5,591 nt of DNA from assembly GCA_945492935.1 (NCBI GenBank), contig CALYVE010000136.1, forward strand, positions 1-5,591, given 5' to 3'. Below, piece by piece: positions 1-5,591 of the stretch. The stretch is from an uncultured Lachnospiraceae bacterium. GTDB taxonomy: Bacteria > Bacillota > Clostridia > Lachnospirales > Lachnospiraceae. How positions within the stretch are numbered: position 1 is the stretch's first letter; the number at the start of each line of letters is the position of its first letter. The notes below the pieces were generated by a model, which made no database searches, was not told the origin of the DNA, and saw only the letters and a program-made list of their open reading frames with translations. A program made the translations under genes and the position numbers.

Positions 1-57
1 AGGGATTATGAATATACATCAGAACAAATCAAAGCAAGGTTGAATACAAACCAATAA
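1..57 (+). CDS. Possible 3' end of an upstream gene (partial, unidentified)
   Basis: Frame 1 is open from the first base of the window to a TAA at 55-57 and gives 18 residues, RDYEYTSEQIKARLNTNQ. The composition (charged, hydrophilic, with a helix-like SEQIKARL stretch) suits the end of a real protein. The stop falls just before the promoter of the next gene, as expected for a gene end. The segment is too short to assign to a family. No terminator hairpin is visible between it and the next gene, so read-through is possible. It could also be a chance open frame. Confidence 0.4.
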   Translation, partial: RDYEYTSEQIKARLNTNQ

Positions 58-68
58 TTTGTTATAAT
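40..68 (+). promoter_or_regulatory. Sigma-A-type promoter with extended -10, upstream of the FtsA-like gene
   Basis: A -35-like TTGAAT (40-45, 4 of 6 consensus bases) is followed after 17 bases by a perfect TATAAT (63-68). A TG at 60-61 one base before the hexamer makes an extended -10, which would compensate for the weak -35. A second TATAAT overlaps it at 68-73, so the start point could slip by about five bases. Transcription would begin near 75-80, giving a leader of about 45 bases before the ATG at 123. The -35 overlaps the probable end of the upstream gene. This is the only good promoter seen ahead of the three-gene run. Confidence 0.65.
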
Positions 69-111
69 ATAATGTGGCTTTGTAGTTGATTTCTAATGAA
101 AAATGTTACTT

Positions 112-117
112 GGAGGG
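112..117 (+). promoter_or_regulatory. Ribosome binding site that sets the start of the FtsA-like gene
   Basis: GGAGGG lies five bases before the ATG at 123 and matches the anti-Shine-Dalgarno sequence well. An earlier in-frame ATG at 96 would extend the protein by nine residues. That ATG has no purine-rich site in front of it, and this binding site would lie inside the coding sequence, so 123 is preferred. An ATG at 119 is out of frame. Confidence 0.75.
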
Positions 118-122
118 TATGT

Positions 123-2237
123 ATGTCGACAGTGAAATTTCCGGAACCACTGATTTTTGGACTTGATATAGGTACAAGAAGTATTGTAGGTACCGTTGGT
201 TACAAAGAAAATAATAAATTCCAGGTTATTGCTATGTCTGTGAAATTTCATGACACGCGCTCAATGATTGACGGTCAGATACATGATATCCACAAGGTTA
301 GTGAAGATATTACATGGGTGAAAAATGATTTAGAGAGTCAGCTTGATGGACGTAAGCTTCATGATGTTTGTATTGCGGCAGCCGGTCGCGTCTTGAAGAC
401 TGCTGTCGGAATTGGTGAATATGAGTTTTCTGAAAATACAGCGATTACATCAGAACATATTCATTCCATCGAATTGCTTGGTGTAGAAAAGGCACATGAC
501 CAGATATTCGAAGAACTTACGACAGACGACGAACAAACAAAGTTTTATTGTGTTGGTTATACGGCAATCAAATATTTTCTCAACGATTATGAAATTTCAA
601 ATCTTGAAGGTCATAAGGGACATAAAATTCGTACAGAAGTGCTTGCTACCTTTTTACCGGAAGAGGTTGTGAACAGTTTATATTCTGCAGTTGAATTAGC
701 CGGATTATATGTTTCAAATCTTACATTGGAGCCTATCGCAGCGATTGAGCTTGCTATACCGGAAAATTACCGATTACTGAATATCGCCCTTGTTGATGTG
801 GGCGCCGGCACATCCGATATTTGTATTACAAAGGATGGCAGTATTATCGGATACGGCATGATTCCATCAGCGGGTGATGAGCTGACAGAGAAGCTTGTTA
901 AGCAATATTTAATCGATTTTAATACTGCAGAACGTATGAAAATAGCAACTTCTACGGATGAGATGATTGAATATGCAGATATTATCGGAAACGTAAAACA
1001 GGTTTCTGCTAAAGAAGTCCTTAGTGTTATGGATTCTTGTAAAAAAGAAATAACTGAAAAAATTGCAAAAAAGATAATAGAATTAAATGGTGGAGAAGCA
1101 ATCAGTGCCGTATTTGTAGTCGGAGGTGGCGGCAAAATTTCCGGTTTTACGGAATTGCTCGCAGACAATCTGAAATTACCAACGGAACGTGTTGCACTTC
1201 GAGGAAAAGAAGTCATGAATGATGTATTTTTCCATATCGAAAAGCAACAGAAGGATTCTCTTTATGTCACGCCAATCGGAATTTGTATTAATTATTTCGA
1301 GCAAAAGAATGATTTTATATTTGTAAATGTAAATGATGAGCGAATTAAACTGTTTAATACGGACAAATTAACGATTTTTGATGCAGCGGTGCAGTATGGT
1401 TTATCAAAAGAAGCCATTTTCCCAAGGCGTGGAGATGATATTAATTTTAAAATTAACGGTAAATCACGTATTGTTCGCGGATATGACGGAGAAGCAGCTG
1501 TTATTACATGCAATGGTTTTGTCGTAGGTATGAATGCAAAGATTGTTGCAAATGACAGAATAAAAATCGAAGAATCTACAAAGGGTGAATGTGCAAAGAT
1601 TATGCTCGGAAGCCTTCCGGAATATAGCGGAACATTAACGTTTCAAGTAAACGGAAAGCAGATTGTATGTCCAAAATTTGCGCTTGTAAATGACACACCA
1701 CAGTCAGAATCGTATGAGATTTGTGACGGTGATGACATTATCATGCAAAATTATTATACTGTTGAACAATTGTTTACATTTATGGATATTGAGCCTGTAT
1801 TTAGCGTTGAGATTAATCAGATGGCTGCTGATTTGGACGATAAAATTTATGATAATTTCGTTGTTACATGGAATGATAAAAAATTCGAACAGACAGACAA
1901 AAAGGTTAAGGTGTCCGACGATTATCGTAAGAATCACATAAAAGAATCGGAACCGGAGAATGTAACAGTCGAAGAAGTTAAAGCAAAAACAGATGTTACA
2001 ATGGAAGAAGAGGAAATCATTCTTCCGATTCGCGATATGGATGTGGTTGTAAACGGACAGACCATTCATATGTCCGGCAAATCAAAATACTATTTTGTTG
2101 ATATTTTTGATTATATCGATTTTGATTTAAAGAAAGTTCATGGAACGAGACTTATTACAAATATCGATGGTCACAGAGCTGCTTTTATTGAGGAGCTGCA
2201 TGATGAGGCAACTGTTGATGTATATTGGGAGAAATAA
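123..2237 (+). CDS. FtsA-like actin-fold ATPase with long beta-rich C-terminal extension
   Basis: This 704-residue cytoplasmic protein belongs to the FtsA/PilM branch of the actin-like ATPases. Residues 12-23 (FGLDIGTRSIVG) form the phosphate-1 loop. About 80-180 read as the FtsA-type 1C (SHS2) insertion, with GHKIRTEV at 166-173 and AGLYVSNLTLEPIAA at 193-207. Residues 223-235 (LVDVGAGTSDICI) are phosphate-2, and 330-342 (VFVVGGGGKISGF) are the adenosine loop, so nucleotide binding looks intact. Classical FtsA is about 420 residues and ends in a membrane-binding amphipathic helix. This protein instead continues for about 300 residues with recurring short VNG/ING strands (near 398-411, 442-453, 505-516) and a final module (about 639-703) ending in VDVYWEK. 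A charged, probably disordered linker lies at about 590-635. The extension resembles beta-grasp modules, but that is inference. It may act in division, envelope assembly or scaffolding. The stop codon sits two bases before the start of the cyclase gene. It is probably not the primary FtsA. Confidence 0.85.
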   Translation: MSTVKFPEPLIFGLDIGTRSIVGTVGYKENNKFQVIAMSVKFHDTRSMIDGQIHDIHKVSEDITWVKNDLESQLDGRKLHDVCIAAAGRVLKTAVGIGEYEFSENTAITSEHIHSIELLGVEKAHDQIFEELTTDDEQTKFYCVGYTAIKYFLNDYEISNLEGHKGHKIRTEVLATFLPEEVVNSLYSAVELAGLYVSNLTLEPIAAIELAIPENYRLLNIALVDVGAGTSDICITKDGSIIGYGMIPSAGDELTEKLVKQYLIDFNTAERMKIATSTDEMIEYADIIGNVKQVSAKEVLSVMDSCKKEITEKIAKKIIELNGGEAISAVFVVGGGGKISGFTELLADNLKLPTERVALRGKEVMNDVFFHIEKQQKDSLYVTPIGICINYFEQKNDFIFVNVNDERIKLFNTDKLTIFDAAVQYGLSKEAIFPRRGDDINFKINGKSRIVRGYDGEAAVITCNGFVVGMNAKIVANDRIKIEESTKGECAKIMLGSLPEYSGTLTFQVNGKQIVCPKFALVNDTPQSESYEICDGDDIIMQNYYTVEQLFTFMDIEPVFSVEINQMAADLDDKIYDNFVVTWNDKKFEQTDKKVKVSDDYRKNHIKESEPENVTVEEVKAKTDVTMEEEEIILPIRDMDVVVNGQTIHMSGKSKYYFVDIFDYIDFDLKKVHGTRLITNIDGHRAAFIEELHDEATVDVYWEK
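2227..2231 (+). promoter_or_regulatory. Ribosome binding site embedded in the end of the FtsA-like gene
   Basis: GGGAG lies inside the last codons of the preceding gene, eight bases before the ATG at 2240. An in-frame TTG at 2225 could add five residues, but it overlaps this site and has no site of its own, so the ATG is chosen. The arrangement suggests translational coupling between the two genes. Confidence 0.65.
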
Positions 2238-2239
2238 GA

Positions 2240-3940
2240 ATGTCAAACTTAAATTATACCAGTTTTGTAAAATGGCATAAAGTGTATTATCGATTGATGT
2301 ATTGGATAATCCTTATTATCGGTGCTGTTGTTTGTTTTGTTAAAAACTCCGGTGTTGATAAAAAAGGATATCTTCTCTCATTTTTCTTTTCTGCAGGCTT
2401 TTGTTATCTCGTAACAGAAATGCTTACAGCACTTAATTATTTTGAGTCTTCACGTGTACATACTGTTTTTAAATTTTTAGAAATTTTATGTTATAGTTTA
2501 TTTCTTTCTCAATTGTCAGAACAGACAGTGTTTTCCGTTGCCGGCTATATTCTTATCTTTGTGCTTGGAGTAGAATATATTACATACGAATCAGACTTCG
2601 ACAGGACAACCGTTTTGGTTCGTAAAATAGGCTTTGTTTTTGTGATGATGACGAATGCAGGGGTAGTCATCGGTACTGGAAAAGAAAATTTATGGATCAT
2701 ATATTTATGTGCGGATTTATTATTATGTGTTTGTGTATTATTTATCGTAGACTGGTTTGCAGGTCAAAATTATTATTTTGATAAAAAAAAGGATGAATTA
2801 TATATTAAAATCGGCGAATTAGACGATGCTAATATGAAATTAACAGAATATCGTGACAGAATGAAGAATGTTAATGAGCAGATTAATTTCCAGAAAATAG
2901 ACCTTTCCCGTGCAAATCGTGAAATGGAAGAAACAAATCGGGATATTGTTGCACAAACAGAGGTTTTACAGTATATCGTTTCTTCTTTTGATATACCAAA
3001 GTGTATAGAGGTTATGGCACATTCTATTGTTGAAGTGAGAAAAGCAAAGCTTTGTGCGATTTATCTGTCGGGCAGCAAAATATCTGATATGCAGTCGCTT
3101 GTTGTTATTAAATCAGATATTGCGATTGTTGAGCGCAGACTAAAAAAAGATATTTCGAAGCTCTATACAGATTTTATTTCGCAACATAAAGAACCTGTTA
3201 TATATTCCGGTGCAGAAGAACTTGCTGCTTTTCATTTTATTGGGGAATCAAATATCCGGTCTATGGCAATCATTCCGATTCTTGATAAGACAAAAAACTA
3301 TGGTTTTATGATTGTAGCATCGAATGATGACAGATACTTTGTACATGGAACGAATAAATTTGATGCAGATATTATCGGTATCAGACTGGCATTGAAGAAT
3401 AAAGCTATGTATCTCAATATGCAAAATATGGCACGTCATGATGGTCTTACGGGGATTTATAACCGCGTATATTTTACCGAACTGTTTAATGCATCTTGTA
3501 AGAAATCAAAAAATAAAGAAACACCAATCTCGATTGCATTGTTTGACATTGATCATTTTAAGCATGTAAATGATACATATGGTCATTTAGCAGGTGATGA
3601 GGTACTGATAAATGTTGCAAAGGCAACCGATGCTCTTGCAAAGAAATACAATGGATATTGTTGCCGGTTTGGCGGTGAGGAATTTCTTGTAGTTTTACCT
3701 GGATATGAGTCAGATGAAGCTCTTAAAGTATTTGAAGAACTTCATGAAAATATTAAAGCATTGCGTGTAAATTACAACAATACAATCATTTCGGTTGACG
3801 TTTGTATCGGTATGACAACATATCCTACGATTTGTGATAATACAAATAATATGATCAGTCGGGCAGATAAAGCAATGTACTATGGAAAAAATCATGGCAG
3901 AGGAAGACTGATTGTTGATAGTGATCATTATGATGATTAG
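2240..3940 (+). CDS. Membrane-anchored GGDEF diguanylate cyclase with GAF-like sensor
   Basis: This 566-residue protein is expected to join two GTP into cyclic-di-GMP at the inner face of the membrane. Residues about 20-172 hold roughly six hydrophobic segments (near 20-36, 45-66, 75-92, 97-113, 127-146, 151-172). A charged coiled coil follows at about 182-243, then a GAF-like domain at about 245-390. The catalytic GGDEF domain spans about 395-560. It has the entry motif HDGLTGIYNR (400-409), the metal and nucleotide stretch FDIDHFKHVNDTYGHLAGDE (435-454), and an intact GGEEF signature at 478-482. The usual RxxD inhibitory site upstream of the signature reads KYNG, so product feedback at that site is probably absent. 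No EAL or HD-GYP domain is present. The membrane part resembles no sensor family I can name; the GAF-like region could bind a small ligand. The gene starts two bases after the FtsA-like gene and ends 22 bases before ackA. Confidence 0.92.
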   Translation: MSNLNYTSFVKWHKVYYRLMYWIILIIGAVVCFVKNSGVDKKGYLLSFFFSAGFCYLVTEMLTALNYFESSRVHTVFKFLEILCYSLFLSQLSEQTVFSVAGYILIFVLGVEYITYESDFDRTTVLVRKIGFVFVMMTNAGVVIGTGKENLWIIYLCADLLLCVCVLFIVDWFAGQNYYFDKKKDELYIKIGELDDANMKLTEYRDRMKNVNEQINFQKIDLSRANREMEETNRDIVAQTEVLQYIVSSFDIPKCIEVMAHSIVEVRKAKLCAIYLSGSKISDMQSLVVIKSDIAIVERRLKKDISKLYTDFISQHKEPVIYSGAEELAAFHFIGESNIRSMAIIPILDKTKNYGFMIVASNDDRYFVHGTNKFDADIIGIRLALKNKAMYLNMQNMARHDGLTGIYNRVYFTELFNASCKKSKNKETPISIALFDIDHFKHVNDTYGHLAGDEVLINVAKATDALAKKYNGYCCRFGGEEFLVVLPGYESDEALKVFEELHENIKALRVNYNNTIISVDVCIGMTTYPTICDNTNNMISRADKAMYYGKNHGRGRLIVDSDHYDD

Positions 3941-3962
3941 AATATAAATAAAGGAGACTATT

Positions 3963-5150
3963 ATGAAGGTTTTAGTGATTAATTGCGGAAGCTCATCTTT
4001 AAAATACCAGTTAATTGATTCTTCAAGTGAGAAAGTGCTTGCAAAAGGAATCTGTGAACGTATCACAATTGACGGTTCAATTAAGCATGAAATTCCGGGA
4101 AAGAATGAAATAAAGAAAGAAATTCCAATGCCGGATCACAGTGCAGCTGTCCGTTATGTATTGGATTATTTGACAGATGATGAATATGGTGCGATTCGTT
4201 CTCTTGATGAAATTGATGCAATCGGCCACAGAGTTGTTCACGGTGGCGAGAAGTTTGCAGGCTCTGTCGTAATTAATGATGAGGTGAAAAATGCAATTGC
4301 GTCATGCAATGATCTGGCGCCATTGCATAATCCGGCAAATTTAATTGGTATTGATGCATGTCAGTCATTAATGCCGAATGTTATGCAGGTTGCTGTTTTT
4401 GATACTGCATTTCATCAGACAATGCCTGATTACGCATACATTTATGGTATTCCTTATGAATACTATGAGAAATATAAAGTTCGTCGTTATGGCTTCCATG
4501 GTACAAGTCATAGCTTTGTTTCAAAAAGAACAGCAGAACTTTTAGGTAAGGATATTAAGGATACAAAGATAATCGTTTGTCATCTCGGAAGCGGCTCTAG
4601 TATTTGCGCAGTGCAGGGTGGTAAGTCGGTTGATACAACGATGGGACTAACTCCGCTGGAAGGTATTTCCATGGGCACTCGTAGCGGATTGATTGATCCT
4701 GCAATTATAGAATTTCTTTGCGAAAAAGAAAACAAGACTCTGAAGGAGATTATGACAATTCTGAATAAAGAATCCGGTATGCGTGGAATGTCGGGCGGAT
4801 TTAGTGATTTCCGTGATATTGAAAAAGGAATCGCAGAGGATAATTATCAATGTAAGTTAGCTATGCAGGTATTCTGTTATCAGGCTGCAAAATTTATCGG
4901 AGGCTATGTTGCTGCAATGAACGGAATTGATGCCATAGCATGTACGGCAGGTGTCGGTGAGAATAATTCACGTGTTCGTAAGCTAACTTGCGAAAGACTA
5001 GGTTATCTTGGTGTTGAGATTGATGATGAGCAAAACAAATTGCGCGGTAGTGAGGTTCGAATTTCGACAGATGCCTCAAAAGTTCCGGTGTTTGTAGTTC
5101 CGACAAATGAGGAACTTGCAATTGCACGCGAGACAGTTGCTTTAATGTGA
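3963..5150 (+). CDS. ackA: Acetate kinase
   Basis: This 395-residue cytoplasmic enzyme interconverts acetyl phosphate plus ADP with acetate plus ATP, the energy-yielding last step of acetate fermentation. It belongs to the ASKHA fold. The first signature is MKVLVINCGSSSLKYQLID, with N7 and the serine cluster. The catalytic and substrate residues align with those known from the Methanosarcina enzyme: R90 in GHRVVHGG, D147 in FDTAFHQTMP, H179 in RRYGFHGTSH, R240 in GISMGTRSGLIDP, and a glutamate at 383/384 in PTNEELAIARE. The nucleotide loop CHLGSGSS (206-213) and CTAGVGEN (327-334) are also present. Length is normal for the family and nothing is broken. The start is fixed by AAGGAG at 3951-3956, six bases upstream. 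Its usual partner pta is not in the window. It appears to be transcribed with the cyclase and the FtsA-like gene. Only a T-rich stretch without a clear hairpin follows it. Confidence 0.97.
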   Translation: MKVLVINCGSSSLKYQLIDSSSEKVLAKGICERITIDGSIKHEIPGKNEIKKEIPMPDHSAAVRYVLDYLTDDEYGAIRSLDEIDAIGHRVVHGGEKFAGSVVINDEVKNAIASCNDLAPLHNPANLIGIDACQSLMPNVMQVAVFDTAFHQTMPDYAYIYGIPYEYYEKYKVRRYGFHGTSHSFVSKRTAELLGKDIKDTKIIVCHLGSGSSICAVQGGKSVDTTMGLTPLEGISMGTRSGLIDPAIIEFLCEKENKTLKEIMTILNKESGMRGMSGGFSDFRDIEKGIAEDNYQCKLAMQVFCYQAAKFIGGYVAAMNGIDAIACTAGVGENNSRVRKLTCERLGYLGVEIDDEQNKLRGSEVRISTDASKVPVFVVPTNEELAIARETVALM

Positions 5151-5177
5151 TTTTTTTAATATTTTTCTTATTTTATG

Positions 5178-5206
5178 TTGACAAGTATTTTATTTCTTTG
5201 TATAAT
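5178..5206 (+). promoter_or_regulatory. Consensus sigma-A promoter of rpmF
   Basis: TTGACA (5178-5183) and TATAAT (5201-5206) are both perfect hexamers with the ideal 17-base spacer. The 27 bases before the -35 (5151-5177) are almost all A and T with T tracts, like an UP element. Transcription should start near 5213, leaving a leader of about 30 bases with no room for a riboswitch or leader peptide. Such strength suits a ribosomal protein gene and lets rpmF be expressed independently of ackA. Confidence 0.9.
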
Positions 5207-5241
5207 GTGCAAAGTGTGATTTTTAAGGGAGGTGTAACCAA

Positions 5242-5418
5242 ATGTCAATTTGTCCTAAGAATAAAAGTTCAAAAGCAAGACGTGACAAGCGTAGAGCAAA
5301 CTGGAAGATGGAAGTTCCTGGTTTAGTACGTTGCCAGTGTGGTGCTTTGATGATGCCACACCGCGTTTGTAAGGCTTGTGGTTCATATAACAAGAAGAAG
5401 ATTATTAAGGCTGACTAA
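5242..5418 (+). CDS. rpmF: Large-subunit ribosomal protein L32 (bL32)
   Basis: This 58-residue basic protein is a structural component of the 50S ribosomal subunit. The N-terminal half (MSICPKNKSSKARRDKRRAN, then WKMEVPGL) is the typical Arg/Lys-rich L32 start. It is followed by a zinc-ribbon segment with cysteines at 31, 33, 43 and 46 and the conserved PHRVCKACG (39-47). The second knuckle is a normal CxxC. The first reads RCQCG, which is CxC and one residue shorter than the CxxC usual in zinc-type L32. The frame stays open through this point, so it is not a frameshift. The ribosome binding site AAGGGAGGTG (5225-5234) lies seven bases upstream of the ATG. The gene has its own promoter and terminator. 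In many Clostridia rpmF follows a DUF177 gene and precedes plsX; the DUF177 gene is missing here, and a terminator directly follows. Confidence 0.96.
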   Translation: MSICPKNKSSKARRDKRRANWKMEVPGLVRCQCGALMMPHRVCKACGSYNKKKIIKAD

Positions 5419-5434
5419 TTTTTGTTTAGCTTCT

Positions 5435-5470
5435 AAATAAGTCATTGATATATTCAATGACTTATTTTTT
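5435..5470 (+). terminator. Intrinsic terminator after rpmF
   Basis: A perfect 14-bp inverted repeat (AAATAAGTCATTGA at 5435-5448, its complement at 5454-5467) encloses a five-base TATAT loop and runs into six T residues (5465-5470). It begins 17 bases after the rpmF stop. The stem is AT-rich but long. The A-rich left flank could let it also work on the minus strand for a gene entering from the right. Confidence 0.88.
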
Positions 5471-5500
5471 ATTGCGTAGGAAAGTGATTCACACATCCCA

Positions 5501-5591
5501 TGCAATCAAAAGAATTTCTGATGAAGCAATTCTTTCTTTTGTATACCGCGGCCTTGTGGCGCGGGGCCCTGCCGGCAGTGCAATCAAAAGA
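5501..5591. repeat. Start of a probable 78-bp tandem repeat, cut by the window edge
   Basis: The 13 bases TGCAATCAAAAGA at 5501-5513 recur exactly at 5579-5591, the last bases of the window, a period of 78 bases. The intervening unit has an AT-rich half with an inverted repeat and a half of about 85% GC (5546-5578). The GC half holds CCGCGG, GGGCCC and the 10-base palindrome CTGCCGGCAG. The base composition differs sharply from the flanking DNA. Because 78 is a multiple of three, a frame stays open on entering the next unit. However, four of the six frames are open across the unit, so coding is not supported. It may be a tandem array, a dispersed intergenic repeat, or two short direct repeats flanking an insert. 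Only 13 bases of the second copy are visible. Confidence 0.6.
5509..5535. repeat. Inverted repeat in the first repeat unit
   Basis: AAAGAATT (5509-5516) pairs with AATTCTTT (5528-5535) around an 11-base loop. A further CAAAAG (5507-5512) and CTTTTG (5536-5541) give an alternative, slightly wider pairing. No T run follows, so this is not a normal terminator. It probably forms part of the structure of the repeat unit. Confidence 0.5.

Noticed and set aside
96..98. Upstream ATG at 96 as the start of the FtsA-like gene
   Set aside because: It has no ribosome binding site, and the strong GGAGGG at 112-117 would fall inside the coding sequence. The nine extra residues do not match the usual family N-terminus, which starts shortly before the GLDIGT motif.
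75..122. Riboswitch or leader element before the FtsA-like gene
   Set aside because: The leader is only about 45 bases and shows no stable hairpin.
1704..2069. 121-residue open frame on the minus strand within the FtsA-like gene
   Set aside because: It is a shadow of AT-rich coding sequence, rich in Phe, Ile and Asn, with no family resemblance, and it lies opposite a clearly conserved gene. The same holds for the minus-strand frames at 767-1216, 1292-1513, 3248-3439, 3710-4066, 4647-4850 and 4894-5127, and the + frame at 1690-1941.
3915..3948. TTGATA (3915-3920) and TATAAA (3943-3948) as a promoter for ackA
   Set aside because: The spacer is 22 bases, well outside the working range, and the nearer TATGAT at 3929 is only 8 bases away. 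ackA is more simply read from upstream.
5117..5170. Terminator directly after ackA
   Set aside because: There is a T run at 5151-5157 and another at 5162-5166. The only upstream pairing is a weak GCAA/TTGC match, so no convincing stem exists. The T-rich stretch is better explained as the UP-like region of the rpmF promoter.

Overview
The window is about 5.6 kb of AT-rich Firmicutes-type DNA. It looks like a member of the Clostridia, and most likely the Lachnospiraceae. The basis is strong AGGAGG-type ribosome binding sites, near-consensus sigma-A promoters, AT-biased codon use, and an L32 protein starting MSICPKNKSSKARRDKRR, which I associate with that family. The placement is from memory of the families; no search was run.

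All recognisable genes lie on the + strand. Bases 1-57 are probably the last codons of an upstream gene. An extended -10 sigma-A promoter (40-68) then leads a tight three-gene run. The first gene (123-2237) is a long FtsA-like actin-fold ATPase with a C-terminal half that looks like several beta-rich modules. The second (2240-3940) is a membrane-anchored GGDEF diguanylate cyclase. The third (3963-5150) is acetate kinase, ackA. The gaps are 2 and 22 bases, with no terminator and no well-spaced promoter between them, so co-transcription is likely. The run places a cell-division or cytoskeletal ATPase, a cyclic-di-GMP synthase and the ATP-forming step of acetate fermentation in one transcript. 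Any functional link between the three is inference.

After ackA, rpmF (5242-5418, ribosomal protein L32) has its own transcription unit: a perfect TTGACA-17-TATAAT promoter (5178-5206), a strong ribosome binding site and a 14-bp terminator hairpin (5435-5470). The DUF177/YceD gene that often sits between ackA and rpmF in Clostridia is absent. The L32 zinc ribbon has an unusual CxC first knuckle.

The last 90 bases differ from the rest. A stretch starting at 5501 carries an inverted repeat and an island of about 85% GC full of small palindromes. It ends with an exact 13-base recurrence of its own first bases, 78 bases downstream. This looks like the first unit of a tandem repeat array cut off by the window edge, and it is the least explained part of the window. 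I saw no tRNA, rRNA, CRISPR array, insertion sequence or riboswitch.
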